From: J038 sp036734085
Lineage (GTDB): Bacteria > Chloroflexota > Anaerolineae > Aggregatilineales > Phototrophicaceae
Direction: 5' to 3'
DNA: 64,000 nucleotides
Assembly (NCBI GenBank): GCA_036734085.1
Contig: DAIMZF010000004.1
Location: forward strand, 17,026-81,025
In this document: piece after piece, positions 43,655 through 52,969 of the stretch
Position numbering within the stretch: the stretch's first letter is position 1
Layout: the number at the start of each line of letters is the position of its first letter
The notes under the pieces: model-generated
The model's input: only the letters and a program-made list of their open reading frames with translations
Told to the model about the DNA's origin: nothing
The model's database searches: none
Program-made: the position numbers and the translations under genes

Positions 43655-43686
43655 AGCCGCCGGGATTGACAGAAGTCCCGGCGGCT
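43655..43686. terminator. GC-rich hairpin after the importer genes
   Basis: AGCCGCCGGGA (43655-43665) pairs with TCCCGGCGGCT (43676-43686) around a 10-base loop. No T-tract follows. It lies 28 bases after the dppC stop and before the small ORF and helicase gene. Confidence 0.6.
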
Positions 43687-43719
43687 TACAAAAAACAGGG
43701 GATAACGGAGATTCTGCTG

Positions 43720-43809
43720 ATGAGCGACGAAACACATCGTAACCGTATTGTGCCACGCTTGCGCCCCGTTTCGCGGACAATACGTCCAGCAAAATTGTCC
43801 ATTTTTTAG
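43720..43809 (+). CDS. 29-codon upstream ORF, possible leader peptide
   Basis: MSDETHRNRIVPRLRPVSR... is a very short basic frame ending in TAG (43807-43809), just 2 bases before the helicase ATG. GGAG lies 9 bases before its ATG, while the helicase gene has no visible site of its own. This suggests translational coupling. Chance cannot be excluded for so short a frame. Confidence 0.4.
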   Translation: MSDETHRNRIVPRLRPVSRTIRPAKLSIF

Positions 43810-43811
43810 CC

Positions 43812-45941
43812 ATGCCTGCTTTTAAGCTCACCCCTGCCCAACGGGACATCATCCGCGCTAAAAAGAGCGCAAAGTTTTTCGTACATGGCATCGCCGGTAC
43901 GGGCAAAAGTACCGTCGGCGTGGAGCGTCTTAAGCATCTGCTGAAGGCCAAAACACCCGCCACGCAGATAACGGTCTTGCTCCCACAACAAACGGTTGCC
44001 GTGCCCTACCATGACGCTCTGAACAGTGATGATAACTCGGCAGGCGCACAGGTCAGCGTAACCACACTCGGCTCTATCGCCCGCCGTGCGGTTGATTTGT
44101 TCTGGCCGCTTCTGCCGCAGAGCTTCGGCTTTGCACACCCAGAGCGCCGCCCGGTGTTCCTGACACTGGAAACCGCCCAATATTTTATGGCGCGTGTCGC
44201 CGGGCCGCAGATTGACCTGAACGGGTATTTTGATAGTGTCAAAATTGACCGCAACCGCTTGTACAGCCAGGTTATTGACAACCTGAACAAAGCGGCGGTG
44301 ATTGATGACTTTGAGTATACGGAAATCGCGGAGCGTTTAAAATCCGCATGGACGGGCGACCACGACCAGACGCGCATGTATGACGATGTGCAAACCTGCG
44401 CCCACCTGTTCCGCGCTTATTGCCTGGACTACAACCTGCTGGATTTTTCGCTCCAGATTGAAGCATTTAAAGCCTTGTGGCAACTGGAACCCGTCAAAAG
44501 CTGGTTGTTCACCTCTGCACGGCAGGTCATCGCGGATAATGTGGAAGAAGACACGCCCTTCGCCCATACCATCCTGCAGGAAGTCATCCAGCAGGCACAG
44601 GGGGCGCTCATCCTGTACGATGAAGACGCCGGGTATCGGCAGTTTCTGGGCGCGGATGACGATAACGCCGCCGCCATCCTGCCGCCCACCTGTGAACAAC
44701 AAATCCGCCTGACTGACTCCTTTGTGATGGGCGCGGAGGTGCAAGCCTTCAGCGCGGCGCTGGCACACAGCCTGACCGCCGTCACCGTGCCGACGGATGG
44801 GGGCGACAAGGTGCGGGCGGCGTTCGCGCACGAGTCCTTCCGCTATCACCCGCAGATGGTCGGCGGTGTTGCAACGGAAGTCATCCGGCTGGTCGAGCAG
44901 GACGGCATCGCGCCCGGTGAGATTGTGGTCATCGCGCCGTATGTGTCCGATGCTCTGCGCTTTAGCCTGATGAACCATCTGGAAAGCGCGGGCGTGCCGG
45001 TACGTTCGCACCGCCCTTCGCGGAGTTTACGGCAAGAACCAGCCGCCCAAGCCCTGCTCATTTTGGCGCAGGTCGCGCATCCTGCGTGGGGCATCCCGCC
45101 GACGATGTTCGACATCGCCTATACGCTGATGCAATCCATCGCCGGGATTGACCTTGTGCGGGCGCAACTGCTGGCGCGCTATGCCTATAAAATCGAGGAC
45201 AACCGCCCCACCTTCCTGCCCTTTGAAGCCCTCGCCCCCAACTTGCAGGAGCGCGTCACGTTCTTCATCGGGGAGCGTTACGAGCGTCTGCGCCAGTGGT
45301 TGACCGCCTACCACACCGACGCCCTGCCGGATTTAGACCACTTCTTCAGCCGCTTATTTGGTGAGGTGCTTTCGCAGGCCGGGTTTGGCTTCCATGATAC
45401 ATCGGAAATCCCCAACAAGGACGCGGCGACGGTGGCCGCCAACCTCATCAACTCCGCACAGAAGTTCCGGCAGATGATGACGCAATCCGGCGCAGAACCC
45501 ACGGGCAAATCCGCCGCACAGGAGTATATCGAGATGGTCAACGCGGGCATCATCGCAGACCAGTATCTCGCAGGCTGGCAGGAGACACATCACCGCGATG
45601 CTGTGTTGATCGCGCCTGCTTATACTTATTTGCTCAGTAATCGCCCGGTGGATTTTCAATTCTGGCTTAACGTCAGTGGTTCCGGTTGGTCGGAGCGCGT
45701 CTTCCAGCCATTGACGAACCCGCATGTTTTAGCCCTCAACTGGCAAGTTGGGGAAAAGTGGACGGAAGAAAACGAGATTGTAGTCGCTCAGGCGGCGCTG
45801 TATCGGCTGATGATGGGCTTGTTGCGGCGGTGTCGGCGCGGGGTGTATGTGACGTTTAGTGAATTGAGCGAAAGCGGCTACGAGCAACGCGGGGACTTGC
45901 TGGCCGCGTTCCAGCGTGTGTTGCGGGCAGACCAGGCATAA
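43812..45941 (+). CDS. UvrD/RecB-like superfamily 1 helicase with altered Walker B
   Basis: A 709-residue protein. The Q-motif-like start is LTPAQRDII, and Walker A is GIAGTGKST (Lys32). Motif II, usually DExQD, reads ADNVEED (Asp242, Asn243), so the catalytic Glu is missing at its normal place. Later parts are helicase-like (FDIAYTLMQSIAG, GVYVTFSELSESG). No PD-(D/E)XK nuclease motif is visible. It may be a diverged member related to AddB or RecC-like partners, binding DNA with weak or no ATP turnover. It is unlinked to any nuclease gene here. The start is coupled to the small ORF before it. Confidence 0.8.
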   Translation: MPAFKLTPAQRDIIRAKKSAKFFVHGIAGTGKSTVGVERLKHLLKAKTPATQITVLLPQQTVAVPYHDALNSDDNSAGAQVSVTTLGSIARRAVDLFWPLLPQSFGFAHPERRPVFLTLETAQYFMARVAGPQIDLNGYFDSVKIDRNRLYSQVIDNLNKAAVIDDFEYTEIAERLKSAWTGDHDQTRMYDDVQTCAHLFRAYCLDYNLLDFSLQIEAFKALWQLEPVKSWLFTSARQVIADNVEEDTPFAHTILQEVIQQAQGALILYDEDAGYRQFLGADDDNAAAILPPTCEQQIRLTDSFVMGAEVQAFSAALAHSLTAVTVPTDGGDKVRAAFAHESFRYHPQMVGGVATEVIRLVEQDGIAPGEIVVIAPYVSDALRFSLMNHLESAGVPVRSHRPSRSLRQEPAAQALLILAQVAHPAWGIPPTMFDIAYTLMQSIAGIDLVRAQLLARYAYKIEDNRPTFLPFEALAPNLQERVTFFIGERYERLRQWLTAYHTDALPDLDHFFSRLFGEVLSQAGFGFHDTSEIPNKDAATVAANLINSAQKFRQMMTQSGAEPTGKSAAQEYIEMVNAGIIADQYLAGWQETHHRDAVLIAPAYTYLLSNRPVDFQFWLNVSGSGWSERVFQPLTNPHVLALNWQVGEKWTEENEIVVAQAALYRLMMGLLRRCRRGVYVTFSELSESGYEQRGDLLAAFQRVLRADQA

Positions 45942-45979
45942 GGGCGGCGGAGAATGTCGCATACAAAACGCCGCCGCCC
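45942..45979. terminator. GC-rich hairpin between convergent genes
   Basis: GGGCGGCGG (45942-45950) begins directly after the helicase stop and pairs with CCGCCGCCC (45971-45979) over a 20-base loop, before the 3' end of the opposing livM. No T-tract follows on either strand. Confidence 0.6.
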
Positions 45980-45998
45980 AATGACATCATTTACGGCA

Positions 45999-47162
45999 TC
46001 AAACCTCAAAAACGGCGTCTTGCACGGATGCGTCGCCGCGTGTAAATCGCTTATCCCACTGTGTACGCAGTTGCGCCCTTAGTTTGTACCATGTGCCCAC
46101 CACCCCATACGGGAAGACCAGCACCACCAGCACAAACACCGCGCCCAGTATCAGCACCCAATCCTGCGCGAAGTCAATCTGCAATGTGAACAAGCCGAGA
46201 TTAAGCGAGAATATCATGCTGGATTCACGCACCCATAATTCCAGCAGATGCAAGCCCGTTGTGCCGATGACCGGCCCGGCCAATGTGCCCACCCCGCCGA
46301 TGATCGTGATGAGCAAGGCATCCACCGTGTAGCCCACGCCCATTAATTCCGGGCGGGCGCTTTTGTTCAACATGCCCATCAGCACACCCGCCAGACCTGC
46401 CAGCACACTGGCGACTACAATTGATAACAGCTTGTAGCGCAAGGGGTTATAGCCGATGGCCTGTACACGGTCTTCATTTTCCCGGATGGCCTGAAACACC
46501 GTGCCCGCCGGAGACTTCACCAGACGGCGAATGAGGAAGAAAGACAGCGCGAACAAACCCAAGCCCAGATAGTACACCGCCAGGCGGTTACGTTCCGGGT
46601 CGAGCAGTTCCGGTAGGCTAGCGATGGTCAGGCCGTCTTCGCCGCGTGTGTACGGCCAACTCCGCACATACAGCCACGCCATTTCCGCGACGGCTAACGT
46701 GAAGATGGCAAAGTACACGCCCTTCAGCCGCAAGGAGACTAATCCCATCAGCAGGCCGACAATCGCGGTCAGCAGAATAACCATCAGCACGCCGATGATA
46801 AACGCCATCATCGGGTCTAGGCCGGAATTCTGCACGATAATTCCGACGGTGTAGCCCCCCAAGCCGAAGAACAACGCATGGCCGAACGAAATAACACCCG
46901 TAAAGCCAAACATCAGGTTATAGCTCATCACCAGCACAGCCAGCGCGAAGATTTCTATAAAGACGGCCTGCCAGTAAGTGGACTCTCCCGCCATAATCAC
47001 CCGTGCGCCGCGCACCCGCCCAAACGGGCTATCCCCACTAACCCACCCGACCAGATGCGGGAAGATGATTAAAAACGCCAGAATCAGAATATGGAGCCAA
47101 TGGTCATTCAAGAAGACACGCCAGGCGGGTAACCTGCCGCTTAATGTCGATTGTGGCCTCAT
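45999..47162 (-). CDS. livM: Branched-chain amino acid-type ABC permease (LivM)
   Basis: A 387-residue LivM-type permease with about nine or ten helices. VMSYNLMFGFTGVISFGHALFFGLGGY is the family hallmark, and FQAIRENEDRVQAIGYNPLRYKL is the cytoplasmic ATPase-contact loop. It abuts livH with no gap, as in operons of this type. It transports an amino acid or organic acid bound by the periplasmic-type protein of this locus. The substrate is not certain, as family members also take up aromatic acids and amides. Confidence 0.95.
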   Translation of the reverse strand: MRPQSTLSGRLPAWRVFLNDHWLHILILAFLIIFPHLVGWVSGDSPFGRVRGARVIMAGESTYWQAVFIEIFALAVLVMSYNLMFGFTGVISFGHALFFGLGGYTVGIIVQNSGLDPMMAFIIGVLMVILLTAIVGLLMGLVSLRLKGVYFAIFTLAVAEMAWLYVRSWPYTRGEDGLTIASLPELLDPERNRLAVYYLGLGLFALSFFLIRRLVKSPAGTVFQAIRENEDRVQAIGYNPLRYKLLSIVVASVLAGLAGVLMGMLNKSARPELMGVGYTVDALLITIIGGVGTLAGPVIGTTGLHLLELWVRESSMIFSLNLGLFTLQIDFAQDWVLILGAVFVLVVLVFPYGVVGTWYKLRAQLRTQWDKRFTRGDASVQDAVFEV

Positions 47163-48233
47163 TTAACGCTCCTCCCCGAACAACCCACGCGGGCGCACCA
47201 GCAGGATAATCACCAGTAACAGCATCGGCGTGATGCTGGCAAGCACCGGTTGGTTCACACTGATTCCGAACTGTTGCATCGCCGACAACGCCAGCCCGAC
47301 GATAATCGCGCCGATGGCCGTGCCCTCATAACTGCCCAGCCCACCCAGCACAATCACCGCAATCGCGGCCACCAGATACGTACTGCCCATCGTAATCGTC
47401 GCCCCCAAAAACGGCGCGGCAATCGCCCCACCAAACGCGGCGACCGCACAGCCCAGCGTAAACACCATCGTGAACACCGCCCGCACGTTGATTCCCAATG
47501 CGCTGACCATCTCCGGGTCTTGCACGCCTGCCCGGATGATAATGCCGATGCGTGTTCGCCTTAAAAGTAGCGAAATGCCGACCATCAGCACCAGGCCGAC
47601 GACAATCACAAACAGCCGATACTGGCTGAAGTTCTGCCCAAAAAATGTGAACTGCGCCTGCCGGATGCTGAAGTATTCCGTCCATGTGTAGGGCGTCACG
47701 CTATAGAACTTCTTGATGCCCTCCAGCATAATAATCGACACGCCAAACGTCAGCACCAGCAGGAACAAAGGCCGCTTATACACCGGGCGCAAAAAGGCTT
47801 CCAGGATGACGCCCAGTATCGCGCCGACCACCGTTGCCACCACCACGCCGAAGATAAAGCGCAGTCCCGGGTCGGCGATATTCACATCAATGATGCCGCC
47901 CGTGTGCTGGATGTCATACGCCAGGTACGCGCCCACCATAAAGTATGCGCCCTGCGCGAAGTTCAGCACATCCATCAAGCCGAACACCAGCGATAACCCC
48001 GCCGCGACCAGAAAAAGCAACGTGCCCTGGAACATCCCCGACAAAAGCGTGATGCTGAACGAGCCAAGATTGCCCCGCGATGAATAAAACGAGAACAACA
48101 GGATGCCCACAAGGATTGCCAGAACCAGCGCAATGTCTGTCTTTTTAAGCCCTGAAGAGCCAACAGCCCCGCGCATTCCGTCCCGCACTCTACGCGAGAT
48201 AGCCCCCAAGAGGCCGCTATTCGTTATGTTCAT
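47163..48233 (-). CDS. livH: Branched-chain amino acid-type ABC permease (LivH)
   Basis: A 356-residue permease. FQGTLLFLVAAGLSLVFGLM and VLNFAQGAYFMVGAYLAYD match the LivH N terminus. The ATPase-contact loop AGVQDPEMVSALGINVRAVF is present. The N-terminal 30 residues are polar and unlike LivH of enterics. It follows livF by one base and precedes livM directly. Confidence 0.95.
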   Translation of the reverse strand: MNITNSGLLGAISRRVRDGMRGAVGSSGLKKTDIALVLAILVGILLFSFYSSRGNLGSFSITLLSGMFQGTLLFLVAAGLSLVFGLMDVLNFAQGAYFMVGAYLAYDIQHTGGIIDVNIADPGLRFIFGVVVATVVGAILGVILEAFLRPVYKRPLFLLVLTFGVSIIMLEGIKKFYSVTPYTWTEYFSIRQAQFTFFGQNFSQYRLFVIVVGLVLMVGISLLLRRTRIGIIIRAGVQDPEMVSALGINVRAVFTMVFTLGCAVAAFGGAIAAPFLGATITMGSTYLVAAIAVIVLGGLGSYEGTAIGAIIVGLALSAMQQFGISVNQPVLASITPMLLLVIILLVRPRGLFGEER

Positions 48234-48234
48234 G

Positions 48235-48948
48235 CTAATGTACCCCCACGCCCAGATAGCGTTTCACGACTTCATCATCCGGGTCGAGCGTCGCCATCTC
48301 TCCGGCGGCCACACTTTTACCATCGTCAATAATCACGTAATAGTCCGCTAATTTGCGCGCCACCCGGAAGTTTTGCTCCACCAATAGCACGGTCTTGTCC
48401 TTCGCTAATTCGCGGATGGCGGTAATCACCTGCTCAATAATCACCGGAGCAAGCCCTTCGCTTGGCTCGTCAATCAACAGCAGGCGGTTATCCGGCACAA
48501 GCGCCCGGGCGATGGCTAACATCTGCTGTTGACCGCCGGACAGATTGCCGCCGTGCAGATTAATCAGCCGTTTTAAATCCGGGAATAGCGTAAAAATCAA
48601 GTCGGTGGTGCGCTCCACATCATCACGCTGACGGGCGGCGATTTGCAGGTTCTCGCGCACGCTCAACTCTTTGAAGATAGCGCGGTGTTCCGGCACATAG
48701 CCGATGCCCAGCTTGGCAATCTGGTGTGGCTTCTTGCCGATGACGGATTGCCCATCCAGCAGGATATGCCCGCTTGTGACGTTGGTCATGCCCATCACAC
48801 TGCGGAGCGTGGTCGTCTTGCCTGCGCCGTTGCGCCCCAGCAACACGGTAATCCCGCCTGCGGGCACATGGGCGGTCACGCCTTCTAAAATGTGGAACTG
48901 CTCTATAAACGCATTGATGTTTTCAATCTGCAATAAAGAGTCGCTCAT
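48235..48948 (-). CDS. livF: ABC transporter ATP-binding protein (LivF)
   Basis: A 237-residue ATPase. Walker A is GRNGAGKTTT, the signature is LSGGQQQMLAIARALV, and Walker B is LLIDEPSEGLAP, all typical for LivF. It hydrolyses ATP together with LivG to drive uptake. Its ATG overlaps the livG stop by 4 bases, a common sign of coupled translation. Confidence 0.96.
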   Translation of the reverse strand: MSDSLLQIENINAFIEQFHILEGVTAHVPAGGITVLLGRNGAGKTTTLRSVMGMTNVTSGHILLDGQSVIGKKPHQIAKLGIGYVPEHRAIFKELSVRENLQIAARQRDDVERTTDLIFTLFPDLKRLINLHGGNLSGGQQQMLAIARALVPDNRLLLIDEPSEGLAPVIIEQVITAIRELAKDKTVLLVEQNFRVARKLADYYVIIDDGKSVAAGEMATLDPDDEVVKRYLGVGVH

Positions 48949-49724
48949 GCTACCCCCTCATCGTCATCATCATACAGGCGGCCCAAGTACACGGCTTGTA
49001 CGGTGGGGTTCGCCGCGACTTCCTCCGGCGTGCCTTCCGCCAGCAACCGCCCCTGATCCATCACCGTGATTTTATCGCTCACGCCCATCACAACACTCAT
49101 GTTGTGTTCAACCATCACCACTGTCTTGTTCTGTTGTTGCCGCACATCCTGGATAATCGCCATCAGTTCCGGCACTTGTTCCGAAGCCATGCCCGCCGTC
49201 GGCTCGTCCAATAACAGAACTTCCGGGTCTGGGGCCAGCAGAATAGCCAATTCTAGTTTGCGCTTGTCGCCGTGCGGCAAGACCGCCGCCGGGCGGAGCG
49301 CGTCGGATTTTAAGCCAACCAGCGTAATGACTTCCATTGCCCGGTCGATTAAGTCCGGGTAGCTGGTGGCAGTCCCCCAAAAGTTGAACGCCTGCTTGCT
49401 GGTGGCCTGCGCCGCAAGGCGGGCATTTTCCAGCACGGTTAAATTGGGGAAGATGTTGGTAATCTGGAAGGAACGCCCCATGCCGATGTGGGCGCGACGA
49501 TGAAACGGCAACGCGGTAATGTCTTCACCTTTATAGATGACCCGCCCGCTTGTGGGCTTGTATTTACCCGTCAGCAGGTTAAAAAATGTGGTCTTGCCTG
49601 CACCGTTGGGGCCGATGATGGAGTGCATCGTATTGCGCTCAATGTTGATGCTTACATCCGCCACCGCCACCAACGCGCCGAATTCTTTCCGTAAATCATA
49701 AGAGGCTAAAATAATGTCTGTCAT
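48945..49724 (-). CDS. livG: ABC transporter ATP-binding protein (LivG)
   Basis: A 259-residue ATPase from the ATG at 49724. Walker A is GPNGAGKTTFFNLLTG, the signature variant LPHGDKRKLELA, and Walker B LLLDEPTAGMASEQ. AGGGA lies 9 bases before this ATG; a TTG frame from 49769 adds an implausible basic stretch. It pairs with LivF. A strong hairpin separates it from the binding-protein gene. Confidence 0.95.
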   Translation of the reverse strand: MTDIILASYDLRKEFGALVAVADVSINIERNTMHSIIGPNGAGKTTFFNLLTGKYKPTSGRVIYKGEDITALPFHRRAHIGMGRSFQITNIFPNLTVLENARLAAQATSKQAFNFWGTATSYPDLIDRAMEVITLVGLKSDALRPAAVLPHGDKRKLELAILLAPDPEVLLLDEPTAGMASEQVPELMAIIQDVRQQQNKTVVMVEHNMSVVMGVSDKITVMDQGRLLAEGTPEEVAANPTVQAVYLGRLYDDDDEGVA

Positions 49725-49804
49725 TTTGTGTTTTCCCTGTCGGCCTGTCCGGGTGGCTTGTGCCGCCAACCAGCAAGCGAGCCAACCATGTGATTCAACG
49801 GCAA

Positions 49805-49838
49805 GGCGCGAAGCCCCTTAGCTGATGGGCTTCGCGCC
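49805..49838. promoter_or_regulatory. Strong hairpin between binding-protein gene and livG
   Basis: GGCGCGAAGCCC (49805-49816) pairs perfectly with GGGCTTCGCGCC (49827-49838) around a 10-base loop. It follows the binding-protein stop by 18 bases on the minus strand and lacks a T-run. Such elements can protect the upstream message and lower downstream expression. Confidence 0.75.
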
Positions 49839-49856
49839 AGCCTTTAAAACAGCGTC

Positions 49857-51194
49857 TTAGTCTTCGCTTTCCATCTCGGCCAGCATCTCGTAGAAGGCTT
49901 CGTCACCTTCGCAACGTTCCGCATATTCGCCCACCAGCAAGCACGGCGGGATGATGTCCGCCGGGCTGATGTCCGCCAGCAGATCGTAATAGGCGTAGGC
50001 TTCATCATCGAGGTTGGTCAGTTGTGCGACATACATCGCCATCAGCGCTTGGTGGTCGCTGGGGCGGATGTAGTATGTGCCCTTCGGCCCGTCAAAGGAC
50101 ATGCCTTCAATCACCGGGATCATCGCTTCCGGCAGGGTGTCACCGTCGGTTTCTTCCAGCGCATAGTACAGTGCCTGGGCGCTGGCGAAGGCACATTCCG
50201 TGAACAAGTCCGGGTAGTCTACCGCGCCTGTATCCGGGTTGGGGTAGAATTCGATGTGGCGCTCCACCATCCAGTCATTGATGTCGTTGTCCGGGAAGGT
50301 GTAGTGATACACAATCCACGACACGTTGCCAATGGTGCTGGGGTCGCTGAAGGCCATAATGTCATTGGAGTTAAACGCGGCCACAATCGCCATCGCATCC
50401 GCCACGCCCAATTCATCAATTTGTTGGAACAGCGCAACGGTTGTATCGCCCGCCCAGATGGGGAGCAGAACGTCCGCTTCGGATTCCAACACCGCTTGCA
50501 GGTATTGGGTAAAGTCAGTCGTTTCTAGCGGTGCGTAGATGGTTTCGCGCACAAAGTTGATGCCTGCCCCACCGAACACGGATTCACTGGCGGCGGCGCT
50601 GGCACGGCCAAAGTCATAGTCGGCGGCCAGTTGCACAAAGTTCGTGCCGATTTCCGCGCTGGCATACGGCACAAAGGCTAAAAAGTCCTGGAACGTGTTA
50701 CGGCAGACGCGCACGGTGTTGGGGTTGAAGTTATCGCCCGTGATAGCCGGAGACGCGCCCGGCGCAACGAACAGCATCACTTCGTAGTCCAGCGCCACTT
50801 GTTGCAGGCCCAGCGTCACGCCGGAGGACGGCGCACCAACAAGAATTTCCACCCCTTCGCGCTCAATCAACGCGCGGGCTTGTTCGGCGGCAACGGCGGG
50901 GTCGCTGGCGTTATCACGCACCAGAATTTCCACCGGGCGGCCATTAAGGGTTACATCCGCTAAGGCTTCTTCCAGGCTGTCGTAGTCGGCGGGGTCAATC
51001 CCGGCGGCATACATCAGGCCCAGTTCAAAGCCGTATTGCAGTTCATAACCGTAAATCCGCAACGCGCCGGTCAGGTCGGTCAACAGACCAATGCGAATGG
51101 GGTCTTCGTCGTCTTGTTGGGCGCTATCCGCCGCTACTACCGCGCCGGAAAGTGCCAGCACGCAGACCATCATCAATAAAACAAATTTTTTCAT
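49857..51194 (-). CDS. Liv-type ABC transporter substrate-binding protein
   Basis: A 445-residue binding protein of the Leu/Ile/Val class (Peripla_BP_6 fold). The signal peptide ends in GAVVAA without a lipobox. IRIGLLTDLTGALRIYGYEL, EILVGAPSSGVTLGLQQVA and FVQLAADYDFGRASAAASES are typical. It supplies ligand to LivFGHM. AAAGGG precedes the ATG. The acyl-CoA synthetase gene lies upstream on the same strand, so the ligand may be a carboxylic acid rather than a branched-chain amino acid. Confidence 0.93.
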   Translation of the reverse strand: MKKFVLLMMVCVLALSGAVVAADSAQQDDEDPIRIGLLTDLTGALRIYGYELQYGFELGLMYAAGIDPADYDSLEEALADVTLNGRPVEILVRDNASDPAVAAEQARALIEREGVEILVGAPSSGVTLGLQQVALDYEVMLFVAPGASPAITGDNFNPNTVRVCRNTFQDFLAFVPYASAEIGTNFVQLAADYDFGRASAAASESVFGGAGINFVRETIYAPLETTDFTQYLQAVLESEADVLLPIWAGDTTVALFQQIDELGVADAMAIVAAFNSNDIMAFSDPSTIGNVSWIVYHYTFPDNDINDWMVERHIEFYPNPDTGAVDYPDLFTECAFASAQALYYALEETDGDTLPEAMIPVIEGMSFDGPKGTYYIRPSDHQALMAMYVAQLTNLDDEAYAYYDLLADISPADIIPPCLLVGEYAERCEGDEAFYEMLAEMESED

Positions 51195-51352
51195 GGTGTG
51201 TTCCCTTTCAATTTTTTCGATAAATTATCTTTTGCAAAAGCGGGACTTTCCCCCGCCTGGTGCACAACGTTATGGGATGGCTCATCGCATGGTCGTTCAT
51301 CGGGCGCGATGGTTCGCGCCGCAAAGAGCCTCTTATCCGCTCATCGCCCGCC

Positions 51353-52894
51353 CTACCCCTTCATCCGTTCTGCGGATGCAAGCTCGCGCTTTAGAATTTT
51401 GCCCGCCGCCGAAATCGGCAGGGAGTCCACAACTTCTACCAGCTTGGGCACTTTGTACCCCGCCAGATGATGTTGCATGTGGGCGGTCAGGTCTTCGGGT
51501 GTGGCGGTCTGCCCGGCTTTGAGGACGATAAACGCCTTGCCGACTTCGCCCCATTTACTATGGGAGATGCCAACCACCGCGCACAGTTCCACCGCCGGAT
51601 GTTTGTATAGCACCGCCTCAATCTCCGCCGGGTAGATGTTCTCGCCGCCACTGATGAACATATCTTTTTTACGGTCTACGATGTAGAAGTAATTTTCCAT
51701 ATCGCGCATGGCTAAATCGCCCGTGTGGAACCAGCCCTGGTCATCGACGGCGGCGCGGTTTTCTTCCGGCCTGTTAAAGTAGCCGGAACATAAAGATGGG
51801 CCTTTAAGCACCAGTTCGCCCACTTCTCCGGCGGGGATTTCGTGGTTGTGTTCGTTGACGATGCGAGCATCCACAAAAAAGTTTGGCCTGCCGATGCTCC
51901 CGGCTTTGCGGATGGCGTCTTCCGATGCCAGCGCGAACACGCCCGGCCCAAACTCCGACATGCCGAACCCTTGCTTAAACTGCACGCCCTTCTCACGCTG
52001 GAAGGCCTCTACCAGATGCACAGGTAACGGAGCGCCGCCACTGGTGCAAAAACGGAGCGTGCTTAAATCCGCCTTGTCCCAGTCCGGCGCGGCCAGCATC
52101 ATCTGGTACATGGTAGGCACACCCGCGTACACCGTGACGGCGTATTCCTGGATGAGGTCTAGCACTTGGTCCGGGTCAAACTTGCGGGTCAAAATCACCG
52201 TGCCGCCCAAAATCAGCAAGGGCATGGTATACACCAGCAGGCCGCCGGTATGGAACATCGGGAAGCTATTCACAGTCACGTCACCATGCCGTAAGTCGTG
52301 GATGATGGTATTGAGCGTGTTCCACGCAATCATGCGGTGGCTAATCTGCGCCGCTTTGGGTGTGCCTGTTGTGCCCCCCGTGAAGATGAAGCACGCGATG
52401 TCTTCTTCCGTGAGGGTATGGGTGGAGACTGGCCGCAAGACGGATTCACTCAGGATGCGCTCGAAGTTGCGGCTGTTGGGTAGCCCCTTGCCTTCGATGT
52501 GTAGCACATGCTGGATGCAATCTGTCTCTTGCAGGATGTTGGCGATAACGTCCTCAAATTCTTCGGAGAAAATCAGCACTTTGGGTGTTGTCTCGTTGAT
52601 GAGCGCCGCCAGTTCGCGCCAATTCAAGCGCCAGTTCATGCCCATCTGGATCGCGCCAAGCTTGCCGCAGGCGAAAAACGTGTCGAGATACTCCACACCG
52701 CTATGTGCCAATAGCGCCACCCGGTCACCTTTGCCCACACCTGCCCCATCCCGTAGCCAGTTCGCCAGCCGGTTGGCACGGGCGTTCATCTCCGTATAGG
52801 TGAATGTGCGGTGGGGGGTTTTGCCAGCATCCACCACAGCCAGATGATCGGGGGTGTATAGGGCACGGCGTCCGAGTATATCGCCTACATACAT
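51353..52894 (-). CDS. AMP-binding acyl-CoA synthetase
   Basis: A 513-residue ANL-superfamily ligase. The P-loop is FIFTGGTTGTPKAAQ, followed by GFGMSEFGPGVF (A4-A5), WFHTGDLAM and the hinge DRKKDMFISGGENIYPAEIE. The C-terminal Lys is in PISAAGKILKREL. It converts a carboxylic acid, CoA and ATP to the acyl-CoA. The chain length or ring type of the substrate cannot be read. AAGGAC 8 bases before the ATG supports the start. Confidence 0.95.
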   Translation of the reverse strand: MYVGDILGRRALYTPDHLAVVDAGKTPHRTFTYTEMNARANRLANWLRDGAGVGKGDRVALLAHSGVEYLDTFFACGKLGAIQMGMNWRLNWRELAALINETTPKVLIFSEEFEDVIANILQETDCIQHVLHIEGKGLPNSRNFERILSESVLRPVSTHTLTEEDIACFIFTGGTTGTPKAAQISHRMIAWNTLNTIIHDLRHGDVTVNSFPMFHTGGLLVYTMPLLILGGTVILTRKFDPDQVLDLIQEYAVTVYAGVPTMYQMMLAAPDWDKADLSTLRFCTSGGAPLPVHLVEAFQREKGVQFKQGFGMSEFGPGVFALASEDAIRKAGSIGRPNFFVDARIVNEHNHEIPAGEVGELVLKGPSLCSGYFNRPEENRAAVDDQGWFHTGDLAMRDMENYFYIVDRKKDMFISGGENIYPAEIEAVLYKHPAVELCAVVGISHSKWGEVGKAFIVLKAGQTATPEDLTAHMQHHLAGYKVPKLVEVVDSLPISAAGKILKRELASAERMKG

Positions 52895-52969
52895 GGTTCA
52901 CGTCCTTATTTCAGATGTCGTTTTCAGAGGTTCGCCCCAGTTTCCGCCGAGCCTCCAAGAACGTCTTAA

